A DNA stretch of 37,869 nucleotides, from the NCBI GenBank assembly GCA_045642565.1, contig JAZUJE010000024.1, positions 1 through 37,869 on the forward strand. Reading direction: 5' to 3'. Numbering within the stretch: the stretch's first letter is position 1; each line of letters starts with the position of its first letter. A program made the translations under genes and the position numbers. A model generated the notes under the pieces. The model searched no databases and was not told the origin of the DNA. It worked only from the letters and a program-made list of their open reading frames with translations. The DNA comes from UBA1764 sp045642565. GTDB lineage: Bacteria > Bacillota > Clostridia > Peptostreptococcales > Anaerovoracaceae. Below are positions 31,228 to 37,869 of this stretch, piece after piece.

Positions 31228-31527
31228 CTACTTAATAACCTGTCCGGTCTTCTTGTTAATTCTTACCTTGTGGCCGCCTTCATTCTTGTAACCAACACGA
31301 ACTGCTTTGCCGCCATCAAAGAGCATTACGTTAGAAGCATTAATAGGTCCTTCAACCTTTCTGATTTCAGCCGGAACATCCTGCTTAGCTTTTTCATGTC
31401 TTAACTGAATATTAACGCCTTCAACGATAATTGTGTTTTTCTTAGGGTTAGCTACAACAACCTTACCCTTTTTGCCCTTGTCACTTCCTGTAATAACGAG
31501 GACAGTATCGCCTTTTTTAATCTTCAT
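31228..31527 (-). CDS. rplX: 50S ribosomal protein L24
   Basis: The 99-residue protein has an N-terminal KOW motif (KKGDTVLVITGSDKGKKGKVV) and starts 23S rRNA assembly. It ends VRINKKTGQVIK. GGAGG precedes the ATG. Confidence 0.98.
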   Translation of the reverse strand: MKIKKGDTVLVITGSDKGKKGKVVVANPKKNTIIVEGVNIQLRHEKAKQDVPAEIRKVEGPINASNVMLFDGGKAVRVGYKNEGGHKVRINKKTGQVIK

Positions 31528-31540
31528 TTATATGTCCTCC

Positions 31541-31909
31541 TTACAGTACTTCAGGTGCTAAAGAAACGATCTTCATATATCCACGGTCACGAAGTTCTCT
31601 TGCAACCGGTCCAAAGATACGTGTTCCCTTTGGTGTCTTATCATCGTTGATGATTACTGCTGCGTTCTGATCGAACTTAACATATGAACCATCAGCTCTT
31701 CTCATACCAAATGCTGTTCTAACAATAACAGCCTTTACAACGTCGCCCTTCTTTACTGCTCCGCCAGGAGTAGCATCCTTAACAGCGCAAACAATAACAT
31801 CACCGACGTTTGCATATTTACGGCCTGTGCCACCGAGAATTCTGATACAAAGGAGATCCTTTGCGCCGGAGTTATCAGCAACTCTAAGTCTACTTTCAGT
31901 CTGAATCAT
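31541..31909 (-). CDS. rplN: 50S ribosomal protein L14
   Basis: The 122-residue protein starts MIQTESRLRVADNSGAKDLLCIRILGG and ends with RELRDRGYMKIVSLAPEVL, an unusually complete match to the family. It sits at the subunit interface. AAGGAGG precedes the ATG. Confidence 0.98.
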   Translation of the reverse strand: MIQTESRLRVADNSGAKDLLCIRILGGTGRKYANVGDVIVCAVKDATPGGAVKKGDVVKAVIVRTAFGMRRADGSYVKFDQNAAVIINDDKTPKGTRIFGPVARELRDRGYMKIVSLAPEVL

Positions 31910-31921
31910 TGCTTTTCCTCC

Positions 31922-32179
31922 TTACTTAGCCTTCTCAACGATTTCTACAAGTCTCCATCTCTTATTCTTAGAAAGAGGTCTTGTTTCCATAATCTTTACC
32001 TTATCGCCTATGCCACATTCATTATTTTCATCATGTGCCATAAACTTCTTTGTAACCTTTACTGACTTTCCGTACAGAGCATGACGAACGGAGTCTTCAG
32101 TAGCTACAACGACTGTCTTGTCCATCTTGTTAGAAGTAACAATACCAATCTTAACTCTTCTGCTATTTCTTTCTTCCAT
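31922..32179 (-). CDS. rpsQ: 30S ribosomal protein S17
   Basis: The 85-residue OB-fold protein starts MEERNSRRVKIGIVTSNKMDKTVVV and ends LSKNKRWRLVEIVEKAK. An ATG three codons earlier (32188) directly follows GGAGG with no spacer, so the ATG at 32179, nine bases from the site, is the real start and also fits the family. Confidence 0.97.
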   Translation of the reverse strand: MEERNSRRVKIGIVTSNKMDKTVVVATEDSVRHALYGKSVKVTKKFMAHDENNECGIGDKVKIMETRPLSKNKRWRLVEIVEKAK

Positions 32180-32196
32180 TAGAGCCATCCTCCTTT

Positions 32197-32397
32197 CTAC
32201 TTATCAGCCTTTAATTCGTTTTCACGAATAACGGTTTTAACTCTTGCAATGTCTCTCTTGATTTCCTTCATCTGACCAGCGTTTTCAAGTTGGCCTGTAA
32301 CATGCTGGAAACGAAGATTAAATAATTCCTTCTTGAGCTTGAGTTCTTCAGCAGTTAAATCTGCAGGGCTCATGCTTCTGATTTTTTCAATTTTCAT
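32197..32397 (-). CDS. rpmC: 50S ribosomal protein L29
   Basis: The 66-residue helical protein sits at the tunnel exit, near the signal-recognition binding site. It shows the signature KKELFNLRFQHVTGQLENAGQMKEIKRDIARVKTVI. It shares one base with the rplP stop (TAATG). Confidence 0.98.
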   Translation of the reverse strand: MKIEKIRSMSPADLTAEELKLKKELFNLRFQHVTGQLENAGQMKEIKRDIARVKTVIRENELKADK

Positions 32398-32813
32398 TAT
32401 GCTTCGGCCCCTTTCTTTACAAACTTACTCTTGATAGGAAGCTTATAAGATGCGAGTCTCATAGCTTCTTTAGCGTCCTCTTCAGAAACGCCACCGATTT
32501 CGAACATTACACGACCTGGCTTAACAACTGCTACCCAATAATCAGGAGCACCTTTACCAGAACCCATACGTACTTCAGCAGGTTTCTTAGTTACTGACTT
32601 GTGTGGGAAAATCTTAATGTATACGTTTCCGCCTCTCTTGATGTAACGTGTCATAGCGATACGAGCGGCTTCGATTTGATTTGCAGTAATCCATGCAGGT
32701 TCGAGAGCAACAAGACCAAATTCACCGTAAGAAACAGTGTTACCCTTTGTTGCAATACCCTTCATTCTGCCTCTATGCTGTCTTCTGTGCTTTACGCGCT
32801 TAGGCATTAACAT
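32397..32813 (-). CDS. rplP: 50S ribosomal protein L16
   Basis: The 138-residue protein near the A site starts MLMPKRVKHRRQHRGRMKG and has the signatures WITANQIEAARIAMTRYIKRGGNVYIKIFPHKSVTKKPAEVRMGSGKG. Two ATGs are possible; the first (32813) overlaps the rpsC stop, is nine bases after GGAGG and gives the common MLxPKR start. Confidence 0.97.
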   Translation of the reverse strand: MLMPKRVKHRRQHRGRMKGIATKGNTVSYGEFGLVALEPAWITANQIEAARIAMTRYIKRGGNVYIKIFPHKSVTKKPAEVRMGSGKGAPDYWVAVVKPGRVMFEIGGVSEEDAKEAMRLASYKLPIKSKFVKKGAEA

Positions 32814-33730
32814 TATTCAGCACCTCCTTCTTCTGCAGGAGCTTCTGTAACAGGAGCTTCAACCTGAGGTTCTTCTACTGGAGCTGGCTTATTAGGACGC
32901 TGACGAGGATTTACGATCTTCTTTGGTCTTTCTTCTCCGTCATTTCTGCGTGAACGACGTTCTCCGTCATTTCTACGTGGACGACGTTCTCCATCGTTTC
33001 TACGTTCTCTACGCTCACCGTCATTCTTGCGACCCTTGCGTTCGCCCTTGCCTTCTCTCTTAGTTTCCTTTTCAACTGGAATAGCCGGAACAAGATTTCC
33101 ATCAAGAACTTCGCCCTGGTTAATCCATACCTTTACGCCGAGACGACCATACTGTGTATCAGCTTCTGCGAAGCCGTAGTCGATGTTAGCGCGAAGTGTA
33201 TGAAGAGGAACATTACCTTCGGAGTACTTTTCAGATCTTGCAATTTCTGCGCCGCCTACACGACCGGAAATTGTAACCTTGATACCCTTGCAACCAGCCT
33301 TCATAGTTCTCTGGATTGCCTGCTTCATAGCTCTTCTGAAAGCTACTCTCTTTTCAAGAGCCTGTGCGATAGATTCAGCTGTAAGAGCTGCATCTGTTTC
33401 AGGTCTCTTAACTTCAATAATATCTACGGAAACTGTCTTGCCTGTGAGCTTTTCAAGTCCACTCTTAACTTGATCAATTCCGTCGCCGCCACGGCCAATA
33501 ACCTGACCTGGTCTAGCTGTAAGTACGCTTACTCTTAATGTATTTTCGGCTGCTCTTTCAATAACAACCTTTGCAATTCCTGCAGCATACAATTTTTCCT
33601 GAACATACTTTCTAACCTTGTTATCTTCAACGAGGTAGTCTGCGAAGTTCTTCTTATTTGCATACCACTTGGAATCCCAGTCTTGAATTACGCCCACTCT
33701 GAATCCATGTGGACTTACTTTCTGACCCAT
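32813..33730 (-). CDS. rpsC: 30S ribosomal protein S3 with repetitive charged C-terminal extension
   Basis: Residues 1-215 form a normal S3: N-terminal GQKVSPHGFRVGVIQDWDSKWYANKK, the KH domain with the GRGGDGID loop, and the C-terminal domain through VKVWINQGEV. A normal S3 ends near residue 220, but this one runs to 305. The added tail has a nine-residue repeat (NDGERRxRR), four copies, then a Pro/Glu/Ala-rich acidic end. In DNA the repeat is four 27-bp units at 32933-33040. The tail is probably disordered and solvent-exposed. A GGAGG lies before the ATG. Confidence 0.97.
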   Translation of the reverse strand: MGQKVSPHGFRVGVIQDWDSKWYANKKNFADYLVEDNKVRKYVQEKLYAAGIAKVVIERAAENTLRVSVLTARPGQVIGRGGDGIDQVKSGLEKLTGKTVSVDIIEVKRPETDAALTAESIAQALEKRVAFRRAMKQAIQRTMKAGCKGIKVTISGRVGGAEIARSEKYSEGNVPLHTLRANIDYGFAEADTQYGRLGVKVWINQGEVLDGNLVPAIPVEKETKREGKGERKGRKNDGERRERRNDGERRPRRNDGERRSRRNDGEERPKKIVNPRQRPNKPAPVEEPQVEAPVTEAPAEEGGAE

Positions 33731-33745
33731 TTAAAACCTCCTGGA

Positions 33746-34078
33746 CTATCTTTCTCTAAGAACTACTTCGATGTGACTGCTTCTCTTAAGGATGATGCTT
33801 GCTCTACCTTGTGAGCCAGCTCTCCATCTCTTCATTGTAGGACCCTGATTAACAGCAATCTCTGCAACATAGAGTTTGTCAGCATCCATTTCATGGTTGT
33901 TTTCTGCATTAGCAGCAGCGGACTGTACAACCTTTTCAACCAGTTCTGCACTCTTACCCGGAGTGAACTTTAAAATGGTCAGTGCCTCTGCAAGATCTTT
34001 ACCTCTTACTAAATCAGCAACAGGTGCAAGCTTGGTTGGAGACATTCTTAAATACTTAGCAATTGCTCTTGCTTCCAT
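33746..34078 (-). CDS. rplV: 50S ribosomal protein L22
   Basis: The 110-residue protein lines the exit tunnel. Signatures are AKYLRMSPTKLAPVADLVRGKDLAEALTIL and the C-terminal GPTMKRWRAGSQGRASIILKRSSHIEVVL hairpin. GGAG precedes the ATG. Confidence 0.98.
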   Translation of the reverse strand: MEARAIAKYLRMSPTKLAPVADLVRGKDLAEALTILKFTPGKSAELVEKVVQSAAANAENNHEMDADKLYVAEIAVNQGPTMKRWRAGSQGRASIILKRSSHIEVVLRER

Positions 34079-34093
34079 TTCTTATCTCCTTCC

Positions 34094-34372
34094 TTACTTA
34101 ACTGCTGAGGACTTATCGTTAGCATGTCCTCTGAATGTTCTGGTTGGTGCGAATTCGCCAAGACGATGACCAACCATATCTTCTGTTATATATACTGGAA
34201 CGTGTTTACGTCCGTCGTATACAGCGATTGTGTGTCCCACCATTTGTGGGAAGATTGTGGAAGGTCTGGACCAAGTCTTAATGACCTTCTTATCATTTGC
34301 TGCATTCATAGCCTCGATTTCTTTTAAGAGCTTTGGCTGTACGAATGGGCCTTTCTTTAAAGATCTACTCAT
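34094..34372 (-). CDS. rpsS: 30S ribosomal protein S19
   Basis: The 92-residue head protein starts MSRSLKKGPFVQPKLLKEIEAMN and has the signature VYDGRKHVPVYITEDMVGHRLGEFAPTRTFRGH. GGAGG precedes the ATG. Confidence 0.98.
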   Translation of the reverse strand: MSRSLKKGPFVQPKLLKEIEAMNAANDKKVIKTWSRPSTIFPQMVGHTIAVYDGRKHVPVYITEDMVGHRLGEFAPTRTFRGHANDKSSAVK

Positions 34373-34393
34373 TTAGAAATTGTTCCTCCTTCC

Positions 34394-35227
34394 TTACTTT
34401 TCATTTCTTCTCTTTACGATGTACTGGTTAGAAGCCTTATGCTTTGATCTGGTCTTATAACCCATAGCCGGTTTACCCCAAGGAGTAACAGGACCAGGAC
34501 GACCAACTGGAGCCTTACCTTCACCACCACCATGAGGGTGATCGTTAGGGTTCATAACCGAACCACGAACTGTAGGTCTGATTCCCATATGTCTCTTACG
34601 ACCAGCTTTACCAATGTTGATGTTGCCATGTTCATTATTGCCAACCTCACCAATAGTAGCTTTGCAATTCATTCTAATCTTTCTTACTTCTCCGGAAGGA
34701 AGTCTTACCTGAGCGTAATCATCTTCCTTAGCCATGAGCTGTGCAGCATTACCAGCAGCTCTGCAGAGCTGAGCACCTTTTCCTGCTTTAAGTTCGATGC
34801 AGTGAATAAGAGTACCTACCGGAATGTTTGCAAGTGGAAGTGAGTTTCCGCTTACGATATCTGCGTCCGGACCAGAGAGAAGTTTATCGCCAACCTTTAA
34901 ATCTTGAGGAGCAATAATGTATCTCTTTTCACCATCTGCATAAAACAGAAGAGCGATGTTTGCGCTACGGTTAGGATCGTATTCAATAGTCTTAACTGTT
35001 GCTGGGATACCATCTTTGTCTCTCTTGAAATCGACGATTCTGTACTTTGGTCTGTAACCGCCGCCCTGATGACGAACGGTGATGCAACCGCGGTTGTTAC
35101 GACCGCTATGTTTCTTTAAAGTTTTTGTTAATTTCTTTTCCGGAGTGGAAGTTGTAATTTCTTCAAATGTAGAAACTGTCATTCCTCTTAAACCCGGAGT
35201 TGTTGGTTTATACTTTTTAATTCCCAT
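34394..35227 (-). CDS. rplB: 50S ribosomal protein L2
   Basis: The 277-residue protein at the peptidyl-transferase centre starts MGIKKYKPTTPGLRGMTVSTFEEI and carries GRPTVRGSVMNPNDHPHGGGEGKAPVGRPGPVTPWGKPA with the conserved His of the catalytic region. GGAGG precedes the ATG. Confidence 0.98.
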   Translation of the reverse strand: MGIKKYKPTTPGLRGMTVSTFEEITTSTPEKKLTKTLKKHSGRNNRGCITVRHQGGGYRPKYRIVDFKRDKDGIPATVKTIEYDPNRSANIALLFYADGEKRYIIAPQDLKVGDKLLSGPDADIVSGNSLPLANIPVGTLIHCIELKAGKGAQLCRAAGNAAQLMAKEDDYAQVRLPSGEVRKIRMNCKATIGEVGNNEHGNINIGKAGRKRHMGIRPTVRGSVMNPNDHPHGGGEGKAPVGRPGPVTPWGKPAMGYKTRSKHKASNQYIVKRRNEK

Positions 35228-35245
35228 TTTTATTTACCTCCTGGT

Positions 35246-35536
35246 TTACAGTCCTTCGAAGAATTCAATTGGCTTGCTGTTTGCGGAAACAGTTACGATT
35301 GCTTTCTTGTAAGCAGCTGTTCTACCAACATGAACGCCCTGTCTCTTAAGCTTGCCATCAAAATTGCTTGTGTTAACACGGATTACTTCTACATCGAAAG
35401 CTTGTTCAACTGCGGCCTTGATGTCGTTCTTTGTTGCAGTTGTAGCAACTTTGAATGTGTACTTCTTGTTAGCTGAATCTGCCATACTCTTTTCAGAGAT
35501 GATAGGAGCTAAAATTACGTCATAAGGAGTCTTCAT
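35246..35536 (-). CDS. rplW: 50S ribosomal protein L23
   Basis: The 96-residue protein at the tunnel exit, where trigger factor and SRP dock, starts MKTPYDVILAPIISEKS and has the motif VNTSNFDGKLKRQGVHVGRTAAYKKAIVTV. It shares one base with the rplD stop (TAATG), with AGGAGG in rplD. Confidence 0.98.
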   Translation of the reverse strand: MKTPYDVILAPIISEKSMADSANKKYTFKVATTATKNDIKAAVEQAFDVEVIRVNTSNFDGKLKRQGVHVGRTAAYKKAIVTVSANSKPIEFFEGL

Positions 35537-36159
35537 TATGCATATACCTCCTCAATCTTCTTAACAGCATCCTGAGTAAGGATGAGGCTGTTGTGATTTA
35601 CTATTTCGTAAACGTTCATCTGAGGAACCATACTTACCTGAACACCAGGAATATTAGCTGCGCTCTTCATAACGTTTTCATTCTTTTCTCCGGTTACGAT
35701 TAAAGCTTTCTTATCAGCCTTGATAGCATCAAGAACTTTAATCATTTCCTTTGTCTTTGGCTCTTCGAAGTTAAGAGAATCAAGAACAATGATTTCTTTT
35801 TCAGCAAGCTTACTTGAGAGGATAGAGAACATTGCGAGTCTTCTAAGTCTCTTTGGAATGCTGTATCTATAACTTCTTGGCTTTGGAGCGAATGTTACGC
35901 CACCGCCAACCTGTGTTGGATCAGTTGTAGAACCTTGTCTATGACGACCTGTTCCCTTCTGTCTGAAAGGCTTACGTCCGCCTCCTCTAACCTCTCCTCT
36001 GGTCTTAGCGCTTTGTGTACCCTGACGACCATTAGCGAGATAATTCTTTACTACAGCATGAACTGCGAATTCGTTAGGCTCGATTGCGAAGATGCCATCG
36101 TTAAGCTCGATTGTGCCAGCTTCTTTTCCAGCCATGTTAAGCATTGTTAACTTTGCCAT
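35536..36159 (-). CDS. rplD: 50S ribosomal protein L4
   Basis: The 207-residue protein has the long tunnel loop (residues ~40-100, with GQGTQSAKTRGEVRGGGRKPFRQKGTGRHRQGS) and a globular Rossmann-like domain. In E. coli it also represses the S10 operon; whether it does so here through the long leader is unknown. GGAGG precedes the ATG. Confidence 0.98.
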   Translation of the reverse strand: MAKLTMLNMAGKEAGTIELNDGIFAIEPNEFAVHAVVKNYLANGRQGTQSAKTRGEVRGGGRKPFRQKGTGRHRQGSTTDPTQVGGGVTFAPKPRSYRYSIPKRLRRLAMFSILSSKLAEKEIIVLDSLNFEEPKTKEMIKVLDAIKADKKALIVTGEKNENVMKSAANIPGVQVSMVPQMNVYEIVNHNSLILTQDAVKKIEEVYA

Positions 36160-36180
36160 TTACTTTACCTCCTTCGCGTC

Positions 36181-36819
36181 CTACTTATCATTCTGACCTT
36201 TAACTGCATACTGAACCTTTACAAGACCACCCTTGTTTCCAGGAACAGCTCCCTTAACGAGAAGCAGATTTCTGTCAGCTATTACTTTAACGAGTACGAC
36301 ATTCTGAACAGTTACTGTGTCGCGGCCGGTTCTACCAGGAGCCTTGTTACCAAGGAATACTCTTGATGGATATGTAGCAGCAGCAAGACCGCCAGGAAGT
36401 CTCTTGTGCTTGGAACCGTGAGTCATAGGACCTCTGCGGTGTCCGTGTCTCTTGATATTACCCTGAGTACCTTTACCTTTTGAAGTACCAGTAACATCGA
36501 GCTTTGCACCTTCTTCGAAATCAGCAACAGATATTGTCTGTCCGAGTTCGTAAGATTCACCTTCAGCAAGACGAATTTCTGTTAAGAATTTCTTAACGCC
36601 TACGCCTGCTTTTGCAAAGTGACCTGCTTCAGGTTTATTCACTCTGCTTTCCTTCTTGTCTTCGAAACCGATTTGTACAGCATTGTAGCCATCAGTTTCA
36701 AGTGTCTTGATTTGAGTAACAGCGCAAGGACCAGCCTCGATAACTGTTACCGGAATCATTTCACCCTTGTCGGAGAAGATCTGTGTCATGCCGACCTTCT
36801 TACCTAAAAGTGTTTTCAT
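36181..36819 (-). CDS. rplC: 50S ribosomal protein L3
   Basis: The 212-residue protein starts MKTLLGKKVGMTQIFSDKG and has the signature GTSKGKGTQGNIKRHGHRRGPMTHGSKHKR. A longer frame to 36870 has no ribosome site; the ATG at 36819 has GGAGGAAAAAC. It reaches the peptidyl-transferase centre. Confidence 0.98.
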   Translation of the reverse strand: MKTLLGKKVGMTQIFSDKGEMIPVTVIEAGPCAVTQIKTLETDGYNAVQIGFEDKKESRVNKPEAGHFAKAGVGVKKFLTEIRLAEGESYELGQTISVADFEEGAKLDVTGTSKGKGTQGNIKRHGHRRGPMTHGSKHKRLPGGLAAATYPSRVFLGNKAPGRTGRDTVTVQNVVLVKVIADRNLLLVKGAVPGNKGGLVKVQYAVKGQNDK

Positions 36820-36908
36820 GTTTTTCCTCCTAATGTTTACAGCGGATTGGCTCCGGCAAATGCCGTCCAATCATTCTAAGCACATTAGTATATTTACCTA
36901 ATTGCTTA

Positions 36909-37217
36909 CTAAAGTTTAATTTCGATATCAACGCCAGCTGGGACATCAAGCTTTGTTAAAGCATCTGTTGTCTTTGGAGTTGGGTTAATGATATCAATCA
37001 GTCTCTTGTGAGTTCTCTGTTCGAACTGTTCACGACTATCTTTGTACTTGTGTACAGCACGAAGGATTGTAACAACTTCTTTTTCTGTTGGAAGTGGAAT
37101 TGGGCCGGAGACTTCAGCACCTGTCTTCTTTGCAGTATCCACAATCCTTTCAGCACACACATCTAAGGCTGTATGATCATAAGCCTTGAGTCTGATTCTG
37201 ATTTTTTGACTACTCAT
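36909..37217 (-). CDS. rpsJ: 30S ribosomal protein S10
   Basis: The 102-residue protein starts MSSQKIRIRLKAYDHTALD and shows PLPTEKEVVTILRAVHKYKDSREQFEQRTHKRLIDI. The frame is open to 37289, but that part lies in the leader hairpin region; the ATG at 37217 has AAGGA and matches the family. It is first in the superoperon, and in other bacteria also acts in antitermination as NusE. Confidence 0.98.
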   Translation of the reverse strand: MSSQKIRIRLKAYDHTALDVCAERIVDTAKKTGAEVSGPIPLPTEKEVVTILRAVHKYKDSREQFEQRTHKRLIDIINPTPKTTDALTKLDVPAGVDIEIKL

Positions 37218-37682
37218 TTTAATTTTCCTTTCTTTCTTGCCCTTAAGGATGGCTATTGGCCGGGGGTTATACGCTTTAGCGTCCGGCATGGCTATTGCTT
37301 AAGATTGTTTTTGGCACATTATCGCTATATCTGTGCCCGGTTGCTAACTCGCGGTTCTCATAGCGGGTTCATTCTAAAGGATTGCTTTCTTGAAAAATGT
37401 TGAATTTTCAAGGCTTTCGCAAGTTCCATGACATCTGCTTGTTAGGATTGTGGTTGTACCACGCACCCAAGCGTTTCATAGACTTACCCTCAAATGAAAA
37501 CGCACGAGAATACCGTCGCCGCCCTCACGGGGTGCGACAATTCTCTGCTAAAATTACCAGATAGCGCTGCAACTTTTAGCATCAGCGCATAGACGATGAA
37601 CGTTGATTTTTCAATACTTTGCGGTGCCGATGTCGGCCCTATGCAAGGCTTGAAAAAGACTGTAAAATCGCCTAAAGCAAGC
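37218..37682 (-). promoter_or_regulatory. Long structured 5' leader of the S10-spc-alpha superoperon
   Basis: About 465 bases separate the predicted transcription start (near 37682) from rpsJ. On the minus strand it contains these hairpins: TTTTTCAA/TTGAAAAA with inner TTGC/GCAA and GCCGA/TCGGC (about 37650-37601); GCTAAAA/TTTTAGC; GAGAAT-GTCGC/GCGAC-ATTCTC (37545-37506); GCGTTTTCAT/ATGAAACGC; GTGGT/ACCAC; CTTGAAAA/TTTTCAAG; and GCCGG/CCGGC near rpsJ. No intrinsic terminator is clear. It also holds a small ORF at 37479-37408. S10 leaders bind L4 in some bacteria; this one matches no leader I know. Confidence 0.6.
37408..37479 (-). CDS. Possible 23-residue upstream ORF in the S10 leader
   Basis: The frame starts ATG at 37479, eight bases after GAGGG, and ends TGA at 37408. 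The peptide begins MKRLGAWYNHNPNKQ and continues MSWNLRKP, with Trp, Tyr and several Asn but no marked run of one residue. Its ATG lies in the 3' arm of a hairpin (GCGTTTTCAT/ATGAAACGC), so the start would be partly hidden. Coding status is uncertain; it could be chance. Confidence 0.35.
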   Translation of the reverse strand: MKRLGAWYNHNPNKQMSWNLRKP

Positions 37683-37688
37683 TCGATT

Positions 37689-37717
37689 ATAATACAGCAA
37701 AAAAATAGTATATGCAA
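37689..37717 (-). promoter_or_regulatory. Promoter of the S10-spc-alpha superoperon
   Basis: TTGCAT (37717-37712), a 17-bp spacer and TATTAT (37694-37689), with an overlapping TATAAT three bases further. The region upstream (37718-37869) is AT-rich, as expected for an UP element, and contains no gene. Confidence 0.7.
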
Positions 37718-37869
37718 GTACTTTTTTAAAAATTTTTTCCACAAATAAAGCTTTATTTTTCAAGGATTTTAAGAGTTATCCACTGGCTATATTTTGCCAC
37801 GATGCCAAGTGTTTCATAATATTATGTAAACCAACTATGGATAGAATACCGCTATAATCCCCTCCACAA
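37718..37869. other. Non-coding region upstream of the S10 promoter
   Basis: No ORF or RNA gene is visible. A run of A/T lies directly upstream of the -35. A TTATCCACT near 37775 resembles a DnaA box but is single, so it is not read as an origin. Confidence 0.5.

Noticed and set aside
36820..36870. Longer rplC starting at 36870
   Set aside because: The ATG at 36819 has a good GGAGG and matches L3 starts.
37218..37289. Longer rpsJ starting at 37289
   Set aside because: The extension falls in a leader hairpin, has no ribosome site, and the S10 family starts at the 37217 ATG.
37490..37744. 84-codon minus ORF in the S10 leader
   Set aside because: Spans the promoter itself and several hairpins; no ribosome site; not protein-like.
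37772..37780. DnaA box / replication origin
   Set aside because: A single imperfect match, no cluster and no dnaA or dnaN.

Overview
The window reads as chromosomal DNA of a low-G+C Gram-positive anaerobe, most likely Clostridia. The signs are zinc-type S14, S4, L36 and adenylate kinase, strong GGAGG ribosome binding sites, two Firmicutes-type lipoproteins, an ECF transporter next to the ribosomal operon, and an AT-rich background. About 26 kb of the 38 kb lies on the minus strand.

Layout from left to right. (1) tRNA-Arg(CCG) with short hairpin repeats, then a minus-strand lipoprotein and EamA permease pair. (2) A plus-strand MBOAT/DHHW pair, probably a polysaccharide O-acetylation module. 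(3) A very large RND efflux pump. (4) The serine operon serC-serA-DUF1015. (5) An RNA-rich intergenic stretch with a candidate ~190-nt small RNA and tmRNA, then smpB, lepB, an RluA pseudouridine synthase, a prepilin-peptidase-like gene and a YceG-like gene. (6) Two plus-strand bactofilins. (7) trmB, a QueT-like S component and the EcfT/A2/A1 energy module. (8) A GC-rich inverted-repeat element. (9) The complete S10-spc-alpha superoperon (rpsJ to rplQ, 31 genes including secY, adk, map, infA and rpoA), led by a ~465-nt structured leader.

The most notable signal is upstream of serC. A consensus promoter drives a 19-residue peptide, MKKSWLSSSSCSSSSSLEH, with ten serines (five of the six serine codons). 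It is followed by a competing antiterminator and an intrinsic terminator placed before serC. This is a complete ribosome-mediated attenuator responding to serine, in a phylum where such control is normally done by T-box RNAs. The only Trp and Cys codons in the peptide specify amino acids made from serine.

A second signal is structural. At least six genes here (the 1885 lipoprotein, MBOAT, the serine leader peptide, rluA, the prepilin peptidase and ecfA1) have good -10 elements ending 6 to 9 nt before the ATG, with little or no Shine-Dalgarno. This predicts leaderless or near-leaderless mRNAs beside strongly SD-led ribosomal genes. Other points worth attention are a repetitive charged tail on ribosomal protein S3, a ~285-residue coiled-coil-like insert plus altered proton-relay residues in the RND pump, and a small ORF with its own ribosome binding site inside the S10 leader.
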